From the NCBI RefSeq assembly GCF_007197995.1, contig NZ_VKKH01000003.1, positions 248,001 through 312,000 of the forward strand: 64,000 nt of DNA. The letters run 5' to 3'. This document shows positions 33,367 through 43,313 of this stretch, one piece after another (position 1 is the first letter of the stretch; every line of letters starts with the position of its first letter). Under the pieces are notes generated by a model, which saw only the letters and a list, made by a program, of their open reading frames with translations, ran no database searches and had not been told where the DNA came from. The DNA comes from Aliiglaciecola sp. M165 (GTDB lineage Bacteria; Pseudomonadota; Gammaproteobacteria; Enterobacterales; Alteromonadaceae). Both the position numbers and the translations under genes were made by a program.

Positions 33367-34269
33367 CTACTTTTCTGTCTTACGTTGACTAAACATTTCG
33401 AAAATACTGGAAAAATCACGAGAGCCATTTCCCTGCATACTGTGCATCGAAAACAAGCTTTGAGCGAGTGCCCCCATAGGAGTTGCTGATTGACTTTTAA
33501 GCGCAGTATCTAACGCCAGCCCCAAATCTTTGCGCATCAGATCAACCATAAATCCTCCTTGATAACCGTTTGAAGAGGGTACATTCGGCATCACATTTGG
33601 GCATGGGTTGTACAACTCCAACGTCCAGTTTCGTCCTGAACTTTGTAACATAATGTCTGACATGACCTTTGGATCCAGACCGTTATCAATCGCCATTTGC
33701 AAAGCTTCGCTCGTGCCTGCCATCAATACTGATAGCAGCATATTATTGCAAATTTTAGCAATTTGACCTGCCCCTACATCACCTGCATGAAAAATGTTTT
33801 TACCCATATTCTGCAAAATCGGTTCAACACGTTTAAATTGCTCTGCGCTGCCACCGACAATAAACGTCAAGGTGCCTGCCAAGGCTCCGCCTACACCCCC
33901 CGAAACCGGCGCATCGACAAAACCTATACCTTTTTGTACCAGTGCATCACCGACTTTTTGGGCAGTCGCTGCGTCAATGGTGCTCGAGTCGACAACCAAC
34001 GTTTTATCATTCAATGTGTGGATTAAACCGTTTTGCTCATCCAGGTAAAGCGCTTCAACATGTTTACCCGCGGGCAACATGGAGATCACGACGTCTGCAT
34101 CGTTTACCACTTCCGCAGCGTTTTTAGCGGCAACCGCTCCCTTTTCTACCAAGCTATTAACAGCATCTGATGACAAATCAAATACACGGACTAGGTGACC
34201 GGCTTCAACCAAATTAGCCGCCATAGGGCCACCCATATTCCCCAAACCAATAAATCCAATATTTGCCAT
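33367..34269 (-). CDS. mmsB: 3-hydroxyisobutyrate dehydrogenase
   Basis: 300 residues from the ATG at 34269, supported by AGGA 9 bases upstream and the standard start MANIGFIGLGNMGGPMAANL; a frame start 25 codons earlier lies inside the previous gene. NAD site GLGNMG, substrate motif DAPVSGGVGGALAGTL and catalytic Lys in GAGQIAKICNNM. It converts 3-hydroxyisobutyrate to methylmalonate semialdehyde, the substrate of MmsA. Fourth gene of the operon. Confidence 0.93.
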   Translation of the reverse strand: MANIGFIGLGNMGGPMAANLVEAGHLVRVFDLSSDAVNSLVEKGAVAAKNAAEVVNDADVVISMLPAGKHVEALYLDEQNGLIHTLNDKTLVVDSSTIDAATAQKVGDALVQKGIGFVDAPVSGGVGGALAGTLTFIVGGSAEQFKRVEPILQNMGKNIFHAGDVGAGQIAKICNNMLLSVLMAGTSEALQMAIDNGLDPKVMSDIMLQSSGRNWTLELYNPCPNVMPNVPSSNGYQGGFMVDLMRKDLGLALDTALKSQSATPMGALAQSLFSMHSMQGNGSRDFSSIFEMFSQRKTEK

Positions 34270-34295
34270 GACTTTATTCCTTCTTCTAAGCGTTT

Positions 34296-35453
34296 CTATT
34301 TGCTCTGACCAAGATCCGAAAGAGGATGTTGCCCCTCTTTCCAAGGTGATTGGAAAAACGTATCGATCGTCTGCTGATCAACATCTTGAACCTGGGCAAA
34401 CGCCCACTTTGGTGAGCGATCTTTGTCGATCAGCAAAGCTCGCACGCCTTCTTGGAATTCGCCAAACGTTGCACATCGACACGACATGGTTAACTCCATT
34501 TGGAAACATTCTGCGAGTGATAAACCCTGCCCTTTTTGAAGTTGCTCGAACACAAGATGCATCGTAATTGGCGAACCATATGCAATGGAAGCAATGGCTT
34601 TCCCTAACCACTTATCATCTGTGACATCGACGGCTTGTAATGCCTCAATATAGTCCGAAACCGTTTTATAATCTGCCAACTCTGCAATGAGCTGCTGATG
34701 AGCCTGAACTGAGCCACTTGTTATATCTTTAGCACTCAATTGCTCACACATGTTGGTCAATCGGGATGCGTTTTGCGCGCCACAATGATCCCATTCGATG
34801 GAACGGATCTGATTGAGTACTTCACTTTTTTTATCATGATGGATTAAATGATCGGCCAACCCCACAAAAAGAGCATCGTTACCACTGACACTTGCCCCAG
34901 TCATACCTAAAAATAATCCACAGCCAGCAGGCATTCTATTCAAAAACCAAGTTCCACCGACATCTGGATAGAGGCCAATGCTAACTTCAGGCATAGCGAT
35001 CCGCGATGATTCAGTGACAATTCTGTGACTGGCCCCTGCCATTAAGCCTAAACCGCCACCCATGATGATGCCGTTACCCCAAACCAGAATGGGCTTGGAA
35101 TAAGTGTGGATAAGAAAATCAAGACGATATTCTTCGGTGAAAAAGGTTTCTATAGGTACTGGGATGCTCTGTAAAGAAGTCTGGTGCCCTTTATCACGAG
35201 ATCCAGCCTGTTCAAACATAGCTTGGTGCATTGAAACTACGTCGCCACCGGCACAAAATGCTTTGTCCCCCTGACTATCAATAAATACCATCGCGACGTC
35301 TTCATCACCCTGCCAGGATTGCAATTGATTAAATAACAACTGCACCATCTCCAAGTCAATGGCGTTTAGGGCTTCAGGTTTGTTTAGCGTTGCTACACCA
35401 ACTTTTTTACCCCCTTCGCAGACCAATAGGTCAAACACTACCGGTAAATTCAT
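34296..35453 (-). CDS. 3-hydroxyisobutyryl-CoA hydrolase
   Basis: 385 residues of the enoyl-CoA hydratase superfamily with the hydrolase features DKAFCAGGDVVSMHQ, WGNGIIMGGGLGLMAGASHRIVTE (oxyanion hole), MPEVSIGLYPDVGGTWFLNRMP (catalytic Glu, Asp) and the long C-terminal part of the HIBCH family. It releases 3-hydroxyisobutyrate from its CoA ester in valine breakdown, providing the MmsB substrate. It follows the acyl-CoA dehydrogenase by 17 bases. Confidence 0.9.
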   Translation of the reverse strand: MNLPVVFDLLVCEGGKKVGVATLNKPEALNAIDLEMVQLLFNQLQSWQGDEDVAMVFIDSQGDKAFCAGGDVVSMHQAMFEQAGSRDKGHQTSLQSIPVPIETFFTEEYRLDFLIHTYSKPILVWGNGIIMGGGLGLMAGASHRIVTESSRIAMPEVSIGLYPDVGGTWFLNRMPAGCGLFLGMTGASVSGNDALFVGLADHLIHHDKKSEVLNQIRSIEWDHCGAQNASRLTNMCEQLSAKDITSGSVQAHQQLIAELADYKTVSDYIEALQAVDVTDDKWLGKAIASIAYGSPITMHLVFEQLQKGQGLSLAECFQMELTMSCRCATFGEFQEGVRALLIDKDRSPKWAFAQVQDVDQQTIDTFFQSPWKEGQHPLSDLGQSK

Positions 35454-35470
35454 AGTTGTTCGCTCACTGT

Positions 35471-36628
35471 TTAAAGAATTAAATTGTCATTGTCAGCCAA
35501 TAACCGTCTACCAATGATGACTCGCATTATCTCATTGGTGCCCTCAAGTATTTGATGGACACGAACATCTCTAACGTGACGCTCAAGGGGATATTCTTGG
35601 ATGTAACCATAACCACCGTGTAATTGCAGCGCGTCATTACACACGTTGAAGCCAACATCGGTTGCAAAACGTTTTGCCATTGCACAATAGGTCGTTTTGT
35701 CTGCATCCATGCTGTCTATTTTAAATGCCGCTAGGCGCACCATTTGTCGCGCCGCAACTAATTCTGTTGCCATGTCGGCCAACTTGAATTGTAAGGCTTG
35801 AAACGCAGCAAGAGGTTTTCCAAACTGTGTTCGGGTTTTCATGTATTCCGTAGCAGTTTCCAGCGCGCGTTGGGCCGTACCAATCGAACATACAGCAATA
35901 TTTACGCGGCCACCGTCAAGTCCCATCATTGCAAACTTGAAACCTTCCCCTTCATTACCTAGCAAGTTTTCCACGGGAATTCTGACATCTTCAAATGTGA
36001 TAAGACGAGTTGGTTGCGCATTCCAACCCATTTTTTCTTCCGCTTTACCATAAATGATCCCTGGGGCGTCTGCCGGGATCACCACTGCAGAAATTCCTTC
36101 TGCACCTGGTCCGCCAGTTCTGACCATTACCACCAAAACATCAGTTTCCCCTGCACCGGAAATAAACATTTTGGAGCCATTAATGACATAGTGATCGCCG
36201 TCTTTTTTGGCGGTTGTTCGTAGTGACGCAGCGTCAGAACCTGAACCAGGTTCAGTGAGGCAATAAGACGCCAGATGTTCGCCAGTGACAAGTGTTGGAC
36301 ACCAGGTATCTTTTATCGCTTCAGTACCCCAACTAGCGATCATCCAAGTAGCCATGTTGTGAATGGTCATCATCGCAGTGGTTGCCGTGCATCCACTGGC
36401 TAGCTGTTCAAAGATAATTGCAGAATCTAAGCGGCTAAGTCCAAGTCCACCAGCTTCTTCGGGCGTGTACAGCGCACAAAAGCCCAGTTCACCTGCTTTT
36501 TGTATGACTTCCTTAGGAAAAATATGTTCTTTGTCCCATTTTGCCGCATGAGGGGCGAGCTCTTGCTCAGCAAATTGTTTGGCCGTCTCTGAGAACGCCA
36601 CTTGATCTTCTGTTAAATCAAAATTCAT
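35471..36628 (-). CDS. Acyl-CoA dehydrogenase, probably isobutyryl-CoA dehydrogenase
   Basis: 385 residues with the complete acyl-CoA dehydrogenase pattern: CLTEPGSGSDAASLRTTAKKDGDHYVINGSKMFISG, GMGLDGGR-type region (MMGLDGGRVNIAVCSIG), ALQLHGGYGYIQEYPLERHVRDVRVHQILEGTNEIMRVIIGRRLL with the catalytic Glu region. FAD enzyme passing electrons to ETF. Position between mmsA and the hydrolase makes isobutyryl-CoA (valine) the likely substrate; 2-methylbutyryl-CoA is a possible second. AGG lies 7 bases before the ATG. Confidence 0.88.
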   Translation of the reverse strand: MNFDLTEDQVAFSETAKQFAEQELAPHAAKWDKEHIFPKEVIQKAGELGFCALYTPEEAGGLGLSRLDSAIIFEQLASGCTATTAMMTIHNMATWMIASWGTEAIKDTWCPTLVTGEHLASYCLTEPGSGSDAASLRTTAKKDGDHYVINGSKMFISGAGETDVLVVMVRTGGPGAEGISAVVIPADAPGIIYGKAEEKMGWNAQPTRLITFEDVRIPVENLLGNEGEGFKFAMMGLDGGRVNIAVCSIGTAQRALETATEYMKTRTQFGKPLAAFQALQFKLADMATELVAARQMVRLAAFKIDSMDADKTTYCAMAKRFATDVGFNVCNDALQLHGGYGYIQEYPLERHVRDVRVHQILEGTNEIMRVIIGRRLLADNDNLIL

Positions 36629-36687
36629 TTTAATACCTGTCTAAAAAAACGCTGCTTTGCAACCCAATAATATTAGCTTCTCGGACA

Positions 36688-38178
36688 TTAACGCAGGTTG
36701 ATCGTCATGTTAGGACCAGATGGAATGTCATCTTCAAACCAACGCGCAGTGATCGTTTTGGTTTCAGTATAAAAACGCACAGCCTGTTTGCCGTAGGCAT
36801 GCAAATCTCCGTAAAACGAATTTTTCCAACCTGTGAATGAGAAAAACGGTAACGGCACTGGAATGGGAACATTGATCCCAACCTGACCCACTTCAATTTC
36901 GTGTTGATATTTACGCGCAGCAGCACCACTAGCGGTAAAGATAGATGTACCGTTGCCATAAGGGTTGCGGTTAACCAGTGCGATGGCTTCTTCAAGCGTA
37001 TCCACTGCCATGCAGCAAAGCACAGGACCAAAGATTTCTTGTTGATAAATAGCCATCTTCTCAGTGACATCGGTAAACACCGTTGGACCCACCCAGTTTC
37101 CAGACTCATAACCAGCAAGGTTGAAGTCTGAACCATCAACCAGACAGGTTGCACCTTCATCTTTGCCTTGTTGGATCAGTGACAACACTCTCGCTTTGGC
37201 TTGTGGGCTGATAAGGGGACCAAAACCTGCGGCTTCATCGTTCCACAGACCAGGTTTAACTTCTTTTAGCATGTCGCCTAGTTCGTTGATCCACGATTCG
37301 CTTTCCCCTACAAATACTGCAACGGATATGGCCATACAACGCTGACCAGCTGCTCCTACAGAGGCGCCAACCAAATTGTTTAACACTTGCGCCTTATTTG
37401 CATCGGGCATGATTACAGAATGGTTTTTTGCCCCAGCAAAACACTGTGCGCGTTTCATGTTATCAGTAGCCGTTTTATAAATATGTTGTCCGACCGGTAC
37501 AGAACCAACAAAAGACACAGCTTTAATGTCTTCATGGTTCAACAATTGATTAACTTGATCTTTGCCACCATGCACAACATTCAGTACACCTTTTGGTGCA
37601 CCTGCTTCGATAAACAATTCTGCCAGACGAATCGGCGTTAAAGGATCTTGCTCTGACGGTTTTAACACAAATGTATTACCGCAAGCGATTGCCATAGGGA
37701 ACATCCAAAGCGGGATCATCGCTGGAAAGTTAAACGGCGTAATGCCTAAACACACTCCTAAAGGCTGAATATAGCTGTATGTATCAATTCCTCTGGCAAC
37801 ATTCTCGGCTGTTTCTCCCATCATCATCGACGACACATTTGCGGCTTGTTCAACGACCTCAATCCCACGCCAAACATCGCCCTTCGCATCGGCGAAGGTT
37901 TTACCTGTTTCACTACTAAGAATTTCTGCAATTTCATCGTGATGTTTTTTGAGCAATGCCTGATAATTCATCATTACCCTTGCACGTTCCGGCACCGGGA
38001 CTTCTCGCCAGATTTCGAATGCTTGTTTAGCACTGGCAACAGCCATATCTATTTCCGTTGCAGTAGCACAAGGTGCCTTGGCAATCACTTCGTTAGTGGC
38101 CGGGTTAGTCACATCTATACTTTCTTGAGAGTGTGAAGCGCAGAATTCACCGTTGATGAGTAGGGGCACATTTTTCAT
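36688..38178 (-). CDS. mmsA: CoA-acylating methylmalonate-semialdehyde dehydrogenase
   Basis: 496 residues from the ATG at 38178, preferred because AAGG lies 8 bases upstream; a GTG five codons earlier is an alternative. Aldehyde dehydrogenase blocks: [32 protein letters not shown] and the catalytic Cys in [11 protein letters not shown] (near residue 280), with [12 protein letters not shown]-like ([16 protein letters not shown]) and the typical ending [11 protein letters not shown]. It makes propionyl-CoA from methylmalonate semialdehyde, the last specific valine step. First gene of the operon; a LiuR-type operator lies 85 bases upstream. Confidence 0.93.
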   Translation of the reverse strand: MKNVPLLINGEFCASHSQESIDVTNPATNEVIAKAPCATATEIDMAVASAKQAFEIWREVPVPERARVMMNYQALLKKHHDEIAEILSSETGKTFADAKGDVWRGIEVVEQAANVSSMMMGETAENVARGIDTYSYIQPLGVCLGITPFNFPAMIPLWMFPMAIACGNTFVLKPSEQDPLTPIRLAELFIEAGAPKGVLNVVHGGKDQVNQLLNHEDIKAVSFVGSVPVGQHIYKTATDNMKRAQCFAGAKNHSVIMPDANKAQVLNNLVGASVGAAGQRCMAISVAVFVGESESWINELGDMLKEVKPGLWNDEAAGFGPLISPQAKARVLSLIQQGKDEGATCLVDGSDFNLAGYESGNWVGPTVFTDVTEKMAIYQQEIFGPVLCCMAVDTLEEAIALVNRNPYGNGTSIFTASGAAARKYQHEIEVGQVGINVPIPVPLPFFSFTGWKNSFYGDLHAYGKQAVRFYTETKTITARWFEDDIPSGPNMTINLR

Positions 38179-38262
38179 GTTAGGAACCTTCACAAAATTG
38201 AGTTAATCGTTGTTATTAACGGGTGTTAACGTGATGTAAAACAGATTATCAAAGTTTTTACC

Positions 38263-38278
38263 TTAACGTTAACGTAAA
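38263..38278. promoter_or_regulatory. LiuR-type operator upstream of mmsA
   Basis: TTAACGTTAACGTAAA; on the mmsA strand TTTACGTTAACGTTAA. It matches the perfect palindrome before liuR (45616-45631) with one mismatch in the arms. LiuR is a MerR-type repressor of branched-chain amino acid catabolism genes whose known motif is of the TTTACGT-ACGTAAA kind. The site lies 85-100 bases before the mmsA start, where a MerR-type promoter would be expected. Confidence 0.75.
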
Positions 38279-38470
38279 GCTAAAAATCCTCACGTGGAAA
38301 CTGCCAACTTCTGTATACAGATCGCAATATGTCAACTATCAATCACTCAACCATCATGGTTTGCACTGCACATTACGTATTAAAATTATGATGAAGGTCA
38401 AATACATAGTGTTTTTCACTACGCTTGCTTGCTATATTGTTTACAACAGTGATAACCCGTAGAGAGTGTT

Positions 38471-40135
38471 GTGGAAAGACGCAAAATCAACATTGCAGTG
38501 GTTGAGGATAATGGCATGGCCCGAATCCATATGCGTAATCACCTTGTTGACATGGGGTTCATGGATGTTGCCTGTTATTCCCATGGTCGCGATTTAAAAC
38601 GCGATATGAAAGTCCGTCAAATCGATTTGATTTTGATGGATTTTCACTTAGGGGACCACAAAAATGGCGTCGAAGTTATGCAAGAATTGGGGCGTGAAAA
38701 ACTACTCAGTCACACCACCAGTTTAATCTTTGTCACCTCTGATCGTCTTCCATTAATCATCGGTCAAATTGTCGATATCCATCCTGATGATCTAGTCATA
38801 AAGCCTTACACCATTAAAATTCTAGAAAAAACCATCATAAATACGTTAACGATTAGAAAGCATTGTTTACCGATTCTAAAAAATATGGATGAGAAAAAAT
38901 ATGAAAAGGCCATGGTTCAGTTGCAGGAATTATCAGATAGTAATACCTTGCCCAAATCGCGAACAGCATTATTAAAGCTCAAAGCAAGACTGCTTCTAAA
39001 ATTGGAACGATTTGAAGAAGCTATACAGTTATATCAATCCGTATTAGATTCCGCAGCAAATGTTATCTGGGCTAAATGGGGACTTATTCATGCTCAATAT
39101 CTGATGGGCAAAATCGACATTAGCGAAGATTTACTTAAGGATATGTTGGGTGCGCATCTGACCAATGACAAAGCCTGTGAATGGCTGGCACGCATATGTG
39201 TAGGTCGACAGGAATATGAAGAAGCCGAAGAATATATTGATTTGATCAAAGAAAGTAGCTTGTCTATGGCTGCGGCAAAGCTAAAAGCCTATGTTTACCA
39301 ATTACAAAACAAAACCGAAAAAGCCATCGATTTACTTGAAAAAAAACGTATAAACAATAAACACATCCGTGAAAAACATGCTGAATTATCGCTCGAATTA
39401 GCAAGATGTTATTTAACAATAGCTGAGTCAAAACAACCTAACGAGCGGGCCAAGCCGATCCAAGTGGCTCGATTTTTAATTGGTAGTGCTGGTCGAGGTT
39501 ACTTGGAAGAAAATCTAGTTCTGAAGCGTGATTACGCTAATATTCTCGCGGCGATACTGGAAAATGACCAAGACAAGGCGATGAACTTGCTTGAACAAGC
39601 GGATTTAAAAGAATTTACCGTTGCAGATGTTCCTACAATGACCGACGCGATCAAAGCTTGGGCAAGCGTTGGAGATGAGAAACGCGCAGCTGAGCTATTG
39701 TTCCAAAGCGAAGAGAAGATGCGTGATACCGAGGATTTAACAGAAAAAACCATTTCGTCCATGGTAATCAAACAGCGTGAAGAAGAAATGGGAGCTCGGC
39801 GACCCAGAGCACTTAAATTCAATAAGGAAGGCTTGCAGCTGCATAGCCAACAACGATATGAAGAATCTGTGGATTACTTCTATCAGGCCTATCTGCTATT
39901 TCCCAAAGAAGCAGCCTTTGGATTAAACCTGCTTCAAGGGTTAATTGAATCAGAAGTATCCGAACACAAAGAAGCTAAAACACTACGTATTTTTAATGAA
40001 CTAGATAAACGTGATTTGAACAACGCCAACCGAAAACGCCTCAACGAAATAGGTCGGCGGATCAGCGCAAATAAAGAAGCCTTCCTACTAGAGGGCGACG
40101 AAGATGATGACATTTGGAATAGCATTAAAAAATAA
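38471..40135 (+). CDS. Response regulator with TPR-like C-terminal region
   Basis: 554 residues. Receiver domain at 1-125 with VVEDNG (acid pocket), Asp57 (LILMDFHLGDH), VTSD and VIKPY. The remaining 430 residues are helical repeats with the TPR look (ERFEEAIQLYQSVLDSAANVIWAKWGLIHAQYLMG, QRYEESVDYFYQAYLLFPKEAAFGLNLLQGL). There is no DNA-binding or enzymatic output, so it probably signals by protein contact. The start is GTG with AGAGAG upstream. No kinase is adjacent; an orphan regulator. Similar REC-TPR proteins are common in marine gammaproteobacteria and poorly studied. Confidence 0.82.
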   Translation: MERRKINIAVVEDNGMARIHMRNHLVDMGFMDVACYSHGRDLKRDMKVRQIDLILMDFHLGDHKNGVEVMQELGREKLLSHTTSLIFVTSDRLPLIIGQIVDIHPDDLVIKPYTIKILEKTIINTLTIRKHCLPILKNMDEKKYEKAMVQLQELSDSNTLPKSRTALLKLKARLLLKLERFEEAIQLYQSVLDSAANVIWAKWGLIHAQYLMGKIDISEDLLKDMLGAHLTNDKACEWLARICVGRQEYEEAEEYIDLIKESSLSMAAAKLKAYVYQLQNKTEKAIDLLEKKRINNKHIREKHAELSLELARCYLTIAESKQPNERAKPIQVARFLIGSAGRGYLEENLVLKRDYANILAAILENDQDKAMNLLEQADLKEFTVADVPTMTDAIKAWASVGDEKRAAELLFQSEEKMRDTEDLTEKTISSMVIKQREEEMGARRPRALKFNKEGLQLHSQQRYEESVDYFYQAYLLFPKEAAFGLNLLQGLIESEVSEHKEAKTLRIFNELDKRDLNNANRKRLNEIGRRISANKEAFLLEGDEDDDIWNSIKK

Positions 40136-40164
40136 ATCAATCTTTGCTTAGGGGATCGTAGGTT

Positions 40165-40809
40165 ATGCAATATGAACTGATTATCGGTAACAAAAATTAT
40201 TCATCATGGTCGATGCGTGCGTGGCTTCTGATGAAATTGTCTGGGCTAAGATTTCGTGAAAACACTATTGATTTATTTACTCCAGGCTCAAGAGAAAAAG
40301 TTCGAGCTTTAGGCGGTCAGACAGGTTTAGTGCCTGCATTAAAAGTGGATGATTTGGTAATTTGGGATACGTTAGCTATCGCCGAATATCTATATGAATC
40401 TCACTCTATAATATGGCCTTCTGACAAGAATGAACGAGCAATAGCCCGCAGTATATGCTGCGAAATTCATTCTGGGATAATGGCATTGCGCACTGCATTG
40501 CCAGTGAACATACGTGCTCGTAAAACCCTTGATGAAATTACCGATTCGGTCAAGGAAGATATCAACAGAATCGAACAAATTGTCGAGACTCGACTAATGC
40601 TTAGCAAGACAAGTTGGCTTTTTGGTCAATATGGCTTTGTTGACATCATGTTTGCCCCCGTTGCAACGCGGTTTCAAACGTATGGTGTGCGAACTACGAG
40701 TTTGGTGGAAAAGTATTTTGAGCGATTACTGGCATTGCCGGATATACAGCGCTGGTGCGAAATGAGCGAACTTGAATCACAAAGAATCGAGCAATTTGAA
40801 GACCTGTAG
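40165..40809 (+). CDS. Glutathione S-transferase family protein
   Basis: 214 residues with an N-terminal thioredoxin-fold domain (ELIIGNKNYSSWSMRAWLLMKLSGL, catalytic Ser/Tyr region; LVPALKVDDLVIWDTLAIAEYL, cis-Pro and Glu/Asp contacts for glutathione) and an all-helical C-terminal domain. The NYSSWSMR start places it with the YfcF/zeta-like bacterial group. Physiological substrate unknown. It starts 29 bases after the REC-TPR gene on the same strand and may share its transcript. Confidence 0.88.
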   Translation: MQYELIIGNKNYSSWSMRAWLLMKLSGLRFRENTIDLFTPGSREKVRALGGQTGLVPALKVDDLVIWDTLAIAEYLYESHSIIWPSDKNERAIARSICCEIHSGIMALRTALPVNIRARKTLDEITDSVKEDINRIEQIVETRLMLSKTSWLFGQYGFVDIMFAPVATRFQTYGVRTTSLVEKYFERLLALPDIQRWCEMSELESQRIEQFEDL

Positions 40810-40997
40810 TGCAGCAATGTTGTCTGTCTTTTTTACAATTTTTTCTCTTAGTGAAACAACTGAAATGGGCAATCCAAAATCCATTACGGTCACAGCTTAT
40901 AACGAGCTCATTTTTGATGTGAAATTTTGGCTAGTTACAATATAAAGTTTTAGTCAGGGAATCGGCAGAAAAGGCCTTTTTTATTCAAGGAAGATGT

Positions 40998-41642
40998 ATG
41001 TTTATACCCTATCGAGCAGAAGTTGAAGTCCAAGTTGAACCAATTTCTAATTTTATTGTTATCAGCCTTACATTCTTATTTTTTCTTTTTGTTTATTCAG
41101 GATCCAGAGCGATTGATCCCTACGTCCTTGATGGATATAACGCGAGTTTATTTTTCCATGGGTTTATGCACGGAAATTTATCTCATATCCTCGGAAATAT
41201 GTATTACTTGTTTCTGTTTGGCAATGTCATTTGTTCTCGAATTGGCAATGCTACTTATCCATTTATCTATTTTTGCTTAATTTTCATATCAGGGATAGTT
41301 CATGTAGTTTTTGATGGGGCCCCTGCCATCGGAGCAAGTGGCGCGGTGAACGGGATTATCGGCATCTATTTGTTTCTATATCCAAAAACGAAAATAAACT
41401 GTGCATGGACATTAATTTGGGCGTGGGGCAAAAAATTTAGGGTCAGTGCTTATTGGTTGATTGGCTTTTGGTTCCTAAAAGATTTGTATGGTGCCTTTGA
41501 AAGCAACGCGCCGATTGCATATGTCGCGCATTTAGGTGGTCTTTTCTCAGGCATTCTCGCTGGTTGGCTGATGTATGAGAACAATTGGGTTAAACGACAA
41601 AGTGATGAACCCAATTTGTTACAGGTTTTGGGGTTTCGCTAA
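40998..41642 (+). CDS. Rhomboid family intramembrane serine protease
   Basis: 214 residues with about six membrane helices. The catalytic residues are present: Ser114 in GASGAVNGI and His178 in VAHLGGLFSG, together with the conserved HGNLSHILGNMYYLFLFG (Asn67). It cuts membrane proteins inside the bilayer. The N-terminal cytoplasmic part is short. Substrate unknown. GGAAG precedes the ATG. Single gene. Confidence 0.9.
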   Translation: MFIPYRAEVEVQVEPISNFIVISLTFLFFLFVYSGSRAIDPYVLDGYNASLFFHGFMHGNLSHILGNMYYLFLFGNVICSRIGNATYPFIYFCLIFISGIVHVVFDGAPAIGASGAVNGIIGIYLFLYPKTKINCAWTLIWAWGKKFRVSAYWLIGFWFLKDLYGAFESNAPIAYVAHLGGLFSGILAGWLMYENNWVKRQSDEPNLLQVLGFR

Positions 41643-41679
41643 ATCCGTTCATCCCTGGATTTTGGTGAAATTGGGAGAT

Positions 41680-43119
41680 TTAGCTTTCTCTGACAACCCG
41701 GTTTCGCCCCTGTTTCTTGGCTTGGTACATGGCGTTATCGGTGCGATCAAACCATTTAACAAATGACTCTTTGGGTTGGTATTGTGCCAGGCCAAAACTA
41801 CAGGTTATGTGCTCGACAATATCAAAGTGGTGCCCAGCAACTACTGTCTGGATCCGTTTAGCTAATATTTCAGCTTCGTTTAATGTTGAACGTGGGCATA
41901 ATATTAAAAACTCTTCCCCTCCCCATCGAGCCAATACATCAATTTCTCGAATTTGCTCAGTTACCAACTCACAAAGTGTACATATCACCTCATCACCAAT
42001 ACTGTGACCATGGTTGTCGTTGATCACTTTAAAGTGATCAATATCAAACAAGATCAGGCAGTTAGGCTGTTCAAAACGATTGGCCATGGCAATTTCTTGT
42101 TCACATCGCTGGACCATGTAATTTCGATTATATAATGATGTCAATGGATCACGATTGGAGAGAAATTCCAATTGACTATTCTTTTCCAATAGCTCTTCTT
42201 GCAAAGACTCTAATAGTTCATTTTTCACCATTAATGTACGATTAAACTTCACCACATAATGATTTCGCCAAGCAACAAGGCAAACTAAAACGATAAACGT
42301 GGCAGCCAGCCCAACAAATAGTCGATAATCCACTTCGTCGATCACCTTGACCTGATTCCATTGTCGAAACAACTCAACATGTTCGGCTTCTGAAATAGCA
42401 TCAATGGCCTGATTTATTTCATTGAGCATATCGGCTCGTCTTTTAATCACGCCCATGCTTAACAAGTCGTGGGGTTTAGCCAGGCCCGAGATTTTAAGAT
42501 CGCCCAACCCAAACTTCTGAATGTGCGATGTCACCGACAACATTGAGCCGACAAGCACATCAACCTTTCCAGCACTGAGAGCGAGCAAGCCTTTTGCCTC
42601 AGTGTCGACCAAAAGAATATTTAATTCAGGGTAGTAACGTTGTACATACTCTTCGTGCCGGTATCCACGCACTAAACCTAGTTTTCGATCGCCTATCGAC
42701 GAATAGCCTGAAACATAGGCGATACTTGAGTTGGTAACAAATACGTTTTCGGCATTAAAAAAAGGCTTGGAAAAGGCTAAGTACGCATCTCTTTCTGGGG
42801 TGCGATTTAACATGGCGGCGGCTTCGCAGCTTCCGTCTTGCAATCGTTGTAAGGTTTCGTTCCAAGATTCGGTAACAACCAGTTTAAAATCTACATTGCT
42901 GTACTTTTCAATCAAGCGAACGTAATCGGCGGACAATCCTACGTGCTTGTTTGCGCGGATGGCTTCATAAGGCATCCAGTCAGGGTCAACACAATAGGTT
43001 AATACCTGCTTTATCGATTCTTTTTTGACTTGTTGAGGAACATTTGAATAGCTATTTCCAGACCAAAAGGCATGGCCAATGAAGATAGTCATGAGGAAAC
43101 TAGCACGCACTGCTGTCAT
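41680..43119 (-). CDS. Diguanylate cyclase with periplasmic solute-binding sensor
   Basis: 479 residues: signal or anchor at the N-terminus, a family 3 solute-binding domain (about 37-265; VLTYCVDPDWMPYEAI, LVRGYRHEEYVQRYYP), a membrane helix (about 271-289), a short coiled coil and a GGDEF domain with SNRDPLTSLYNRNYM, FDIDHFKVINDNHGHSIGD and RWGGEEF. All residues for c-di-GMP synthesis are present and an RxxD inhibitory site is not obvious. It should sense an amino-acid-like ligand in the periplasm. PilZ receptor encoded at 23322-24005. Confidence 0.88.
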   Translation of the reverse strand: MTAVRASFLMTIFIGHAFWSGNSYSNVPQQVKKESIKQVLTYCVDPDWMPYEAIRANKHVGLSADYVRLIEKYSNVDFKLVVTESWNETLQRLQDGSCEAAAMLNRTPERDAYLAFSKPFFNAENVFVTNSSIAYVSGYSSIGDRKLGLVRGYRHEEYVQRYYPELNILLVDTEAKGLLALSAGKVDVLVGSMLSVTSHIQKFGLGDLKISGLAKPHDLLSMGVIKRRADMLNEINQAIDAISEAEHVELFRQWNQVKVIDEVDYRLFVGLAATFIVLVCLVAWRNHYVVKFNRTLMVKNELLESLQEELLEKNSQLEFLSNRDPLTSLYNRNYMVQRCEQEIAMANRFEQPNCLILFDIDHFKVINDNHGHSIGDEVICTLCELVTEQIREIDVLARWGGEEFLILCPRSTLNEAEILAKRIQTVVAGHHFDIVEHITCSFGLAQYQPKESFVKWFDRTDNAMYQAKKQGRNRVVRES

Positions 43120-43313
43120 TATTATTATTAGTTATCGATGTTTATTTTTTAGACGGTCAGAAGTTAGTATGCTTGCTTCAAAAACGAATTACAACGGTTT
43201 ATCTACGCCTTATAAAGTTGCGGGTTTAAACGTTACAGTGCCAATTATAAATGGCCCCTTTTTCTAATTACTGATTTGCAACTAGCATCACTGTTAATGA
43301 CCCAACAAATCCA

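Noticed and set aside
36705-37160. 151-codon frame within mmsA on the same strand
   Set aside because: Out-of-frame shadow of the dehydrogenase gene.
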